This document shows, in pieces, positions 53,675 through 60,540 of a stretch of 64,000 bases of DNA; the stretch's first letter is position 1; the number at the start of each line of letters is the position of its first letter. The translations under genes and the position numbers were made by a program. The stretch covers positions 162,418 through 226,417 of the forward strand of contig NZ_BMSA01000017.1 in NCBI RefSeq assembly GCF_014648915.1. The letters are read 5' to 3'. A model generated the notes under the pieces. The model was not told the DNA's origin. It was given only the letters and a program-made list of their open reading frames with translations, and ran no database searches. The DNA comes from Streptomyces phaeofaciens (GTDB taxonomy: Bacteria; Actinomycetota; Actinomycetes; Streptomycetales; Streptomycetaceae).

Positions 53675-55105
53675 TCAGGAGTTCCCGGCGACCACACCCG
53701 GTTTCCCAGCCCCCGAGTCCCCCGCCACGATCCCGGCCGACCCGCCGTCCTCCCCAGGTCTTCGGCGCACCAGAGGCAGCGGGTCGGACGGCTCCAGTTC
53801 CGGATCGTCGACCCGGAACGTCCGCACCCGCCCCGGCTCCGATTCCGGCGTCTCGAACCGCACCGTCACCCGGCCCAGCCCGCTGCCCTGCACCCACCCG
53901 GGCCCGAACTCGGCGTGCCGCACATCGTGACCCGGACGCCACCGGTGCTCGATCGGCACCGCCTCCGCCTCGACCGGCTCCTCGGGCGCCTCCTCCTCGG
54001 CGCCCTCCGCCCGCTCCTCGGCCGCCCTCCCCTCGGCGGCCTGCGCGAACAGGTCCTCCTGGGTGAAGTCCGCCAGCCCGCTGACGCCCACGCCGAGCAG
54101 CCGCACCCCGCCCGTCGTGTCCACGGACTCCAGCAGCCGGGCCGCCGCCTCCCGCACCACCACCGGATCGTCCGTGGGCCCGCGCAGCGTCTCGGACCGG
54201 GTGAGCGTGGAGAAGTCGTACCGCCGTACCTTCAGCACGATGGTCCGCCCGGACAGACCGGCCCCCCGCAGCCTGCGCACACAGCGCTCCGCCAGCCGCT
54301 GCACCTCCAGCTCCACCCGCACCCGGTCGTGGATGTCCACGTCGTACGTGTCCTCGACCGACACGGACTTCGCCTCCCGCTCGGCCACCACGGGCCGGTC
54401 GTCGCGCGCCAGCGCCATGGCGTACAGCCCGTGCCCGTGCGCCTTGCCCACCAGCCGCACCAGCTCGTCCTCGCCGGCCTCGGCGAGTTCGTCGACCGTG
54501 GTGATCCCGGCCCGCCTCAGATGGTCTCCCGTGGCCGGCCCCACACCCGGCAGGGTGCGCACCGACATGGGGCCGAGGAGCGCCCGCTCGGTCCCGGGTT
54601 CGATCAGCACCAGGCCGTCGGGCTTGGCCTCCTCGGACGCGATCTTCGCGAGCATCTTCGAGGCCGCCAGCCCCACCGACCCGGTGAGCCCCGTGACGTT
54701 CCGGATGTCGGCGCGCAGGCGGACACCGGCCAGCCGTGCCGAATCGGTGTCCCAGGCCGCCTGCCCGGCCTCCAGGTCCACGAACGCCTCGTCGAGGCTC
54801 AGCGGCTCCACCAGCGGCGACAGCGCCCGCAGCAGCGCCATCACCTGGTCGCTGATCGACCGGTAGAACGTGAAGCGGGGCACGAGGTAGGCGGCGTTCG
54901 GAGCCAGCCGCCGCGCCTGGGCCGTGGGCATCGCCGAGTGCACTCCGAAGACCCGCGCCTCGTAGGAGGCCGTGGCGACCACCCCGCGCGGCCCGATACC
55001 GCCCACGACCACGGCTTTCCCGCGCAGACTCGGCTTGGACGCCTGCTCCGCCTGGGCGTAGAAGGCATCCATGTCGAGATGCAGGATCGTGGGCACGTTT
55101 CTCAC
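53675..55105 (-). CDS. dinB: DNA polymerase IV, Y family
   Basis: 476 residues, taking GTG 55105 (in-frame starts further on are possible and none has a strong site). The palm opens ILHLDMDAFYAQAEQ with Asp11 and Asp13; the second acidic pair is PLSLDEAFVD (Asp105, Glu106). HhH region TLPGVGPATGDHL and the little finger domain follow. A clamp-binding QEDLF lies near residue 355, followed by about 120 more residues (Glu/Ala-rich then VRHAEFGPGWVQGSGLGRVT). It performs error-prone lesion bypass. No LexA box was seen. Confidence 0.94.
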   Translation of the reverse strand: MRNVPTILHLDMDAFYAQAEQASKPSLRGKAVVVGGIGPRGVVATASYEARVFGVHSAMPTAQARRLAPNAAYLVPRFTFYRSISDQVMALLRALSPLVEPLSLDEAFVDLEAGQAAWDTDSARLAGVRLRADIRNVTGLTGSVGLAASKMLAKIASEEAKPDGLVLIEPGTERALLGPMSVRTLPGVGPATGDHLRRAGITTVDELAEAGEDELVRLVGKAHGHGLYAMALARDDRPVVAEREAKSVSVEDTYDVDIHDRVRVELEVQRLAERCVRRLRGAGLSGRTIVLKVRRYDFSTLTRSETLRGPTDDPVVVREAAARLLESVDTTGGVRLLGVGVSGLADFTQEDLFAQAAEGRAAEERAEGAEEEAPEEPVEAEAVPIEHRWRPGHDVRHAEFGPGWVQGSGLGRVTVRFETPESEPGRVRTFRVDDPELEPSDPLPLVRRRPGEDGGSAGIVAGDSGAGKPGVVAGNS

Positions 55106-55173
55106 ACGTCCGATGCTGCACCACGCCACTGACAATGACGCCGCTCAGCCGCACCCACCGCGTCGGGAGGGGC

Positions 55174-55818
55174 TCAGACCGCCCGGTTGCGCCTGCGCGC
55201 CAGCTCGTCCGCCGGGTTGTGCCCGACGAGGGTCTCGCCGGTGTCGACACGCTCTCCGTGCAGCTGCGACAGCGCGCTCTCCACGTCCCGCCAGACCACG
55301 CCCACGGCGATGCCGAAGATGCCCTGGCCACCCTGGAGCAGCGCGTGGACCTCGTCCGGCGAGGTGCACTCGTAGACCGTGGCCCCATCACTCATGAGCG
55401 TCATGCGCTCCAGATCACGGAAGCCGCATTCCCGCAGATGCTGGACGGCGGTCCGGATGTTCTGGAGCGACACCCCGGTGTCGAGGAACCGCTTGACGAT
55501 CTTCAGGACCACGACGTCCCGGAAGCTGTACAGACGCTGCGTGCCGGACCCGTGGGCGGGCCGCACGCTCGGCTCGACCAGGCCGGTACGGGCCCAGTAG
55601 TCGAGCTGCCGGTAGGTGATGCCTGCGGCCGCACAGGCCGTCGGCCCGCGGTAGCCGATCTGCTCGGACGCCATGGACGTCGCCCCTCCGCCGCTCGGCA
55701 CGGCCGCCGGTCGCTGCGGAGCGTGATCGGCCGCGCTGCCGTGAAGCGGGTACGGGCCGCTCCCCCCGACACCGAGTCCGGGGGCACCCCCAGCCGTACC
55801 GTCGCCGCTGCTTCTCAC
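55174..55818 (-). CDS. MerR-family regulator, gcvP-garA locus second copy
   Basis: 214 residues from GTG 55818 (GGAGGT upstream). A Gly-rich 50-residue leader is followed by the MerR wing: RGPTACAAAGITYRQLDYWA, LYSFRDVVVLKIVKRFLDTG and SLQNIRTAVQHLRECGFRD. The C-terminal domain (ALLQGGQGIFGIAVGVVWRD) is conserved in the locus. It corresponds by order to Rv1830 of M. tuberculosis. It has a strong promoter with two upstream dyads; targets unknown. Confidence 0.9.
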   Translation of the reverse strand: MRSSGDGTAGGAPGLGVGGSGPYPLHGSAADHAPQRPAAVPSGGGATSMASEQIGYRGPTACAAAGITYRQLDYWARTGLVEPSVRPAHGSGTQRLYSFRDVVVLKIVKRFLDTGVSLQNIRTAVQHLRECGFRDLERMTLMSDGATVYECTSPDEVHALLQGGQGIFGIAVGVVWRDVESALSQLHGERVDTGETLVGHNPADELARRRNRAV

Positions 55819-55848
55819 GCCGACCTCCGTCCTTGAACTGCCTTCTCG

Positions 55849-55877
55849 ACGGTAGGCAGTCACCAGGGGTGCGTCAA
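55849..55877 (-). promoter_or_regulatory. Promoter of the MerR-family gene
   Basis: On the minus strand TTGACG (55877-55872), a 17-base spacer and TACCGT (55854-55849) form a near-consensus vegetative promoter, about 30 bases before the start codon. Confidence 0.72.
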
Positions 55878-55886
55878 CGATCGCCA

Positions 55887-55912
55887 CACTCGGCACGCCG
55901 AGTGATAATCAC
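55887..55912. promoter_or_regulatory. Two overlapping dyads upstream of the MerR promoter
   Basis: CACTCGGC-AC-GCCGAGTG (55887-55904) is a perfect 8-bp inverted repeat; GTGAT-A-ATCAC (55902-55912) is a perfect 5-bp one that shares GTG. They lie 10 bases beyond the -35 box, where an activator would bind. MerR proteins usually act within the -35/-10 spacer, so another regulator is possible. Confidence 0.55.
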
Positions 55913-56062
55913 CCTAGGAGTGGTTTCCCGCACCCCACCGCGGGGAAAGGCTAGCCGAATGCGCTGACAAGAAGCCGTAGGACGCTCTCACTCGCCGCTG
56001 GCAATTGCCGAGAACGGGGCGGCCCCGCGGTGCCGGACCACCCCGTCCCTCACACCTACCGG

Positions 56063-56536
56063 CTACTGGTTGCTGGTGCCGAAGTCCTCGGGCGAGATCT
56101 GGTCGAGGAACTCACGGAACTTCTCCACCTCGTCCTCCTGCTCGTCCGGAATCGCGATGCCCGCGTCGTCCAGCACCGTGTCGCTGCCGTAGATGGGCGT
56201 TCCGGTCCGCAGGGCGAGCGCTATGGCGTCCGAGGGGCGCGCACTCACCTCGACCCCGCTGGCGAAGACCAGCTCCGCGTAGAAGACGCCCTCCCGCAAG
56301 TCCGTGATGCGCACTTCGGTGAGCTCCTGGCCGACGGCTTCCAGCACGTCCTTGAACAGATCGTGGGTCAGCGGTCGCGCGGGGGCCATGCCCTGCTGTG
56401 CGAAGGCGATCGCCGTCGCCTCCCCCGGTCCGATCCAGATGGGGAGGTAGCGGTCTCCTCCCACTTCACGCAGAAGCACGATCGGTTGGTTGGAGGGCAT
56501 TTCGACCCGGACACCTACGACATCGAGCTCGTTCAC
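56063..56536 (-). CDS. Bifunctional nuclease (BFN/DUF151) family protein
   Basis: 157 residues from GTG 56536. The BFN core is complete: PIVLLREVGGDRYLPIWIGP, GEATAIAFAQQ, RPLTHDLFKDVLEAVGQELT and SARPSDAIALALRTGTPIYG. Plant members have nuclease activity; bacterial members are largely unstudied. Located between the two MerR genes, matching Rv1829. The acidic tail EDEVEKFREFLDQISPEDFG is also conserved in actinomycetes. Confidence 0.93.
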   Translation of the reverse strand: MNELDVVGVRVEMPSNQPIVLLREVGGDRYLPIWIGPGEATAIAFAQQGMAPARPLTHDLFKDVLEAVGQELTEVRITDLREGVFYAELVFASGVEVSARPSDAIALALRTGTPIYGSDTVLDDAGIAIPDEQEDEVEKFREFLDQISPEDFGTSNQ

Positions 56537-56621
56537 ACAGCAACCCTAGGCCGTGCCCGGGACGTTTGGGTAGTCGGGCCGGGAACGGGTGACCGATCCG
56601 CCCACGGCGAAACCCCCCGGG

Positions 56622-57359
56622 TCAGGGCAGCCGCACGTGCAGCGCGGTCTGCACCAGCGCCGCGTGCAGCCTGACGGTGAGCCCCGCCAGCTCCTTCGTA
56701 CGGGCCTGCGCGTGAGCCCTGGTCTGCGGATTGCGATGGCGCTTGAGCGGTGCGACCACTTGGTCCACCAGCCCGGCCTCACGGTCCGCCGCGGCCTTCA
56801 TGACCCGCAGATGCCGGGGCTCGATCCCGAACCGCCCCAGTTCGGCCACCAGAGCCGCCACAGTGGCCGCCTCGGCGTCGTAGACCCCGTCCTCCAGCGG
56901 CACCAGGAGCCCGTAGGACTCCCACTCCACCAGTTCGGACTCCTCGACCCCGGCGGCCGACAGCAGCTCGGAGCGCCCGATGCGGGCCACGGTGGGCCCC
57001 TCGACCTGATCCGGGACGGACTCCCCGTCCCGCTGCCGGCCCACAGTGGGCAGGGGCACGGCCTCGCCGCGCTCCATGGCGTCCAGATGCTCCCGGATCA
57101 CCTTGAGCGGCAGATAGTGGTCCCGCTGCATCCTCAGCACGTGGCCGAGGCGCTCGACATCGTCCGCACTGAACTTGCGGTACCCCGACGGGGTCCGCCG
57201 CGGCTCGACCAGCCCCTCCGACTCCAGGAAGCGAATCTTGGAGATGGTGACTTCGGGAAACTCGTCGCGCAGCGCGTTCAGCACGGTGCCGATGCTCATC
57301 AGCCCACCGTCCGCGGCGGCGGTGCCGTACCCGGCACCGCCCCTCGGTGTTTGAAGCAT
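56622..57359 (-). CDS. ftsR: MerR-family regulator FtsR-like
   Basis: 245 residues from ATG 57359 (GGGAAGG upstream); ATG 57299 (MSIGTVLNAL) is an alternative. The MerR wing reads VLNALRDEFPEVTISKIRFL, then ESEGLVEPRRTPSGYRKFS. The remainder matches FtsR/Rv1828, shown in Corynebacterium to activate ftsZ. It lies directly after the GarA gene, as in mycobacteria. Its own target in Streptomyces is not shown by the sequence. Confidence 0.9.
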   Translation of the reverse strand: MLQTPRGGAGYGTAAADGGLMSIGTVLNALRDEFPEVTISKIRFLESEGLVEPRRTPSGYRKFSADDVERLGHVLRMQRDHYLPLKVIREHLDAMERGEAVPLPTVGRQRDGESVPDQVEGPTVARIGRSELLSAAGVEESELVEWESYGLLVPLEDGVYDAEAATVAALVAELGRFGIEPRHLRVMKAAADREAGLVDQVVAPLKRHRNPQTRAHAQARTKELAGLTVRLHAALVQTALHVRLP

Positions 57360-57376
57360 GGACCTTCCCTGGGTTC

Positions 57377-57397
57377 CCCCCGGACGGAATCCGGGGG
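57377..57397 (-). terminator. Hairpin between garA-like and ftsR-like genes
   Basis: CCCCCGGA (57377-57384) pairs with TCCGGGGG (57390-57397) over CGGAA. It is 5 bases beyond the GarA stop and 18 before the FtsR start, so it would reduce read-through rather than stop a distinct unit. Confidence 0.5.
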
Positions 57398-57401
57398 AGG
57401 G

Positions 57402-58178
57402 TCAGTAACCCCGCTGGCTCGCGTAGAAGACCAGCCGGTACTTGCCGATCTGCACCTCGTCACCGTTCGACAGAGGGACCTCGTCGATCCGCTCCCGGTT
57501 GACGTACGTGCCGTTCAGACTGCCGACGTCCGCCACCTTGAAGGTGCCGTCCGGGTTGCGCCGGAACTCGACATGGCGGCGCGAGACCGTCACGTCGTCC
57601 AGGAAGATGTCGCTCTGCGGGTGACGCCCGGCCGTGGTCAGGTCGCCGTCCAGCAGGAAACGGCTGCCCGAGTTCGGACCCCGGCGCACGACCAGCAGCG
57701 CGGAGCCCAACGGCAGCGCGTCGACCGCGGCCTGCGCCTCCGGGGAGAGCGCCGGCAGCTGGGTCTGGCCGGTGACCTCGGCGTCGTAGGCCTCGAGACC
57801 GGAGATCGAGATGGTGGAGGTCGTCTCCGACGGGCGCTCGGGCGTCAGTCCCGGGCGCAGCGGCGCACCGCAGTTGGAACAGAAGCGGCTGTTCTCCGCG
57901 TTGCGGTTACCGCACCTCGTACACACCAGGGCCGACATAGGGGAAAACCCTCCACCCGCACTTGAGGTTGACGGTTGGCCGAAACCTATGCCGCCGGACT
58001 GGGCAGGGTCAACAGACGCCGCGCCCTGGCCTCCGGAAATGTCACCACCCGGACCACCCACCTGGTCCCGGAACAGCGGCCGCTGGCCTTCTGCGTCAGG
58101 CTGTGCGCGATGGCGAGCGGTCGCGTTGTCGCTACCCTCTCGCGCGCTCTTGCCGAACAACTTCGCAAACAACTTCAC
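57402..58178 (-). CDS. garA: GarA/OdhI-like FHA-domain regulator with zinc ribbon
   Basis: 258 residues from GTG 58178. Residues 84-104 are a zinc ribbon (Cys86, Cys89, Cys100, Cys103). ETT at 118-120 followed by STI is the phospho-acceptor motif of GarA/OdhI. The FHA domain spans about 158-258 (LTTAGRHPQSDIFLDDVTVS, RRHVEF). In relatives, PknB/PknG phosphorylation of this Thr lets the FHA bind it and releases 2-oxoglutarate dehydrogenase and glutamate dehydrogenase. The 80-residue N-terminal extension with a zinc ribbon is longer than in M. tuberculosis GarA. Confidence 0.92.
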   Translation of the reverse strand: MKLFAKLFGKSAREGSDNATARHRAQPDAEGQRPLFRDQVGGPGGDISGGQGAASVDPAQSGGIGFGQPSTSSAGGGFSPMSALVCTRCGNRNAENSRFCSNCGAPLRPGLTPERPSETTSTISISGLEAYDAEVTGQTQLPALSPEAQAAVDALPLGSALLVVRRGPNSGSRFLLDGDLTTAGRHPQSDIFLDDVTVSRRHVEFRRNPDGTFKVADVGSLNGTYVNRERIDEVPLSNGDEVQIGKYRLVFYASQRGY

Positions 58179-58368
58179 GGGCGATTCCCCTTGACCGAAA
58201 CAGACCCGCCCGTGGGGCAGGACGAACCCTGACTGATTACACCGGCCGACCCGGACACCTTCACAACGTCCGTATCCACCAGACAGTTTCCACCACGCAC
58301 CACCCGATCGGTGCGCCGACCCCCCGCAACCTCATGCCCCTGCCGGACGGCCCCCATGCACCCCCGGT

Positions 58369-59211
58369 TCACTGCGAGGACGACCGAGCGTAGTCAGGCT
58401 GCTTCGCCGCTCGCAAGGCGTCCACGACGATCTTGGTCGATCGCTCGACGGACACCGTGGCCTGCTCCTTCTCCAGGGTCTGCACCACGCCTCCAGGGAT
58501 GTTCAGCGCCGGCTCGAGGTCCTGCGGGTTGCCGATGACCTTGAAACGAAACGGCGCGTTGATCTTGTTCCCGTCGACGCTCACGCTCTTGGCGGAATCC
58601 GTGAGGTAGGTCCCGGCGACGACACGTACACCGTTCACCTGGATCGCCTCCGCACCCGCCGCACGCAGCTCCTGGATCGCGTCGAGCAGCATGTCCGCCT
58701 CGACCGTCCCCTTCGTGTCCTCGATGGTCATCGTGATGCCGGGCCCCTCAGCCGCCACCGTGCCCGCCAGAACGCCGAGTTGCCTCTCCTTCTCGACCGT
58801 CTGCTTGCGGGCCTCCTCGGCCTGGTCGGAGCTGTTCTCCAGCTCGTCCCGCTGCTTCTCGAGCCCTTCCTTCTCGTCCTCAAGACGCTGACTGCGGTCA
58901 TCGAGTTCATCGAGGATGCGCACGAGATCCTCCTGACGCGCACCCCGCAGGGCATTGCCGCTGTCGCTGTTGGACGCGACCTGGACGGCCAGGCCGAATC
59001 CGAGGCCGAACAGCAGCAGCGCCACGATGAGTTGGGCCCGAGTGACACGCGGCGGCCACAGCCCCTTCACCAGCCGCTGCCGGCCGGTCAGCACCGGCTC
59101 GGCCGGCTCCTCCGGCGCACCCTGCTGCGAGGGAATCGCCGGCACCTCTTCGGGCAGCTCCTTGCGGAGTCTGTTCTCCGGGGTCGCGTCCTGGTTGCTC
59201 ATCGGCCTCAC
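58369..59211 (-). CDS. DUF881 membrane protein (second copy)
   Basis: 280 residues from GTG 59211, overlapping the upstream stop (GTGA); ATG 59202 is an alternative. One helix (58-78) after a charged leader, a coiled coil (about 88-135, DELDDRSQRLEDEKEGLEKQ) and the DUF881 domain (GPGITMTIEDTKGTVEADML to the end). Presumed extracytoplasmic with a single anchor. The order DUF881-Sbp-DUF881 is a conserved actinobacterial triplet of unknown role near cell-division regulators. Confidence 0.93.
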   Translation of the reverse strand: MRPMSNQDATPENRLRKELPEEVPAIPSQQGAPEEPAEPVLTGRQRLVKGLWPPRVTRAQLIVALLLFGLGFGLAVQVASNSDSGNALRGARQEDLVRILDELDDRSQRLEDEKEGLEKQRDELENSSDQAEEARKQTVEKERQLGVLAGTVAAEGPGITMTIEDTKGTVEADMLLDAIQELRAAGAEAIQVNGVRVVAGTYLTDSAKSVSVDGNKINAPFRFKVIGNPQDLEPALNIPGGVVQTLEKEQATVSVERSTKIVVDALRAAKQPDYARSSSQ

Positions 59212-59540
59212 GCCCGGAACACATGGCGGCGGATCGCCGCGGCATTGGAGAAGATCCGGATACCCAGCACGACGACGACACCTGTGGACAGCTGCGACCC
59301 CACACCCAACTCGTCGCCCAGGAACACGATCAGCGCAGCGACGACCACGTTCGACAGGAACGACACCACGAAGACCTTGTCGTCGAAGATCCCGTCGAGC
59401 ATGGCCCGCAGCCCACCGAACACGGCGTCCAGAGCCGCCACCACGGCGATCGGCAGATACGGCACTACGGCGGCCGGAATCTCGGGCTGGACCAACAGGC
59501 CCGCCACGACCCCCACGACGAGGCCCAATACGGCGATCAC
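59208..59540 (-). CDS. Small basic membrane protein (DUF1290, Sbp family)
   Basis: 110 residues from GTG 59540, coupled on both sides by 4-base overlaps. Three hydrophobic helices: 1-22, 26-45 and 60-90 (VVSFLSNVVVAALIVFLGDE), with QPEIPAAVVPYLPIAVVAAL as family signature. DUF1290 in Bacillus (Sbp) sits next to ftsA/ftsZ. The positively charged C-terminus (IRRHVFRA) is typical. Confidence 0.94.
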   Translation of the reverse strand: MIAVLGLVVGVVAGLLVQPEIPAAVVPYLPIAVVAALDAVFGGLRAMLDGIFDDKVFVVSFLSNVVVAALIVFLGDELGVGSQLSTGVVVVLGIRIFSNAAAIRRHVFRA

Positions 59541-60433
59541 GATGCGTCCTTCTCAGTTCTCGGCTCTGCTGTACGTACGATCACACTGGGTGCGGCCGGC
59601 AGCCGGACGTCCTCCTCCACGGAGATCGCGGTCCGGATGTCGTAGTTGTCCTGGAGCACACTCAGATACACACCGTCGGCGCTGTTCTGGAACCGGGTGC
59701 TGAGATTCTTCCCGTCCCCCACGGCGAGCACCGTGTACGGCGGCACCAACGGCTTGTTGTCGACCAGTATCGCGTCACCCGCGGCCCGGATCGCCGAGAG
59801 CGCTGTCAGCCGCTGCCCATTGACGGAGATCGCCTCGGCACCGGACTCCCACAGCCCGTTGACCACACGCTGCATGTCACGGTCCCGTACCCGGCCGGTG
59901 TCGGAGAACCCGGAGGTCTCACGCGGATCGCCGTCGCCACCCGTGGCCGCTTCCTTCGCATCGTCCACGACCAGCTTCACGCCGGGCCCGTGCACCGCGA
60001 CGGCACCCGACAGGATGCCCACCAGGTCGGTCCGCCCGCCGCCACCGCTCTGCTTCAGCGCCTCCCGCTGCCGCGCGCTCACGTCGTCGCGGAGCTCGTC
60101 GACGGTGTTCTCCAGCTCGTCGGCCGCCTCGGTCTCACGGTCGATGCGGTCGATCAGCTCCTCGCGCTCCTTGGCCACGACCGGAGCCGCGACCCGCGCC
60201 TGTGCCGCGCCCACGGTCACGACCAGGGCCGCGAGCACCAGGCCGGCCGCCAGACCGAGCTTCGCCCGCGCCGTCCTCGGCAGGCCACCGGAGCCGTCCG
60301 CCCTCTTCCGGGCGGCGGCCTCGGCATAACCCTCGTCGAGGCTGTGGTCCATGACGTTGGTGAGCAGCGACATGGACGCGTCCGGGCGCGACACACGCGC
60401 GGGTGTGCTCCGAACGGGGGGCTGCTGCGGCAT
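59537..60433 (-). CDS. DUF881 membrane protein (first copy)
   Basis: 298 residues from ATG 60433; an ATG nine bases upstream is possible. Transmembrane helix about 60-80 (LGLAAGLVLAALVVTVGAAQ), coiled coil about 85-130 and DUF881 domain (GPGVKLVVDDAKEAATGGDG and DMQRVVNGLWESGAEAISVN). It is first in a tightly coupled triplet with the small basic protein and the second DUF881. Its role, likely envelope-related, is unknown. Confidence 0.93.
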   Translation of the reverse strand: MPQQPPVRSTPARVSRPDASMSLLTNVMDHSLDEGYAEAAARKRADGSGGLPRTARAKLGLAAGLVLAALVVTVGAAQARVAAPVVAKEREELIDRIDRETEAADELENTVDELRDDVSARQREALKQSGGGGRTDLVGILSGAVAVHGPGVKLVVDDAKEAATGGDGDPRETSGFSDTGRVRDRDMQRVVNGLWESGAEAISVNGQRLTALSAIRAAGDAILVDNKPLVPPYTVLAVGDGKNLSTRFQNSADGVYLSVLQDNYDIRTAISVEEDVRLPAAPSVIVRTAEPRTEKDAS

Positions 60434-60540
60434 GCCGCACATCGTCGCACGTCGCGACCAGTACCTCCGAACGGCCCCACCGGCGTGCCGGACGGGCCCC
60501 CTTGCGGACACCTGTCCGGCACGCGCGCGTGCGGCGTGAA

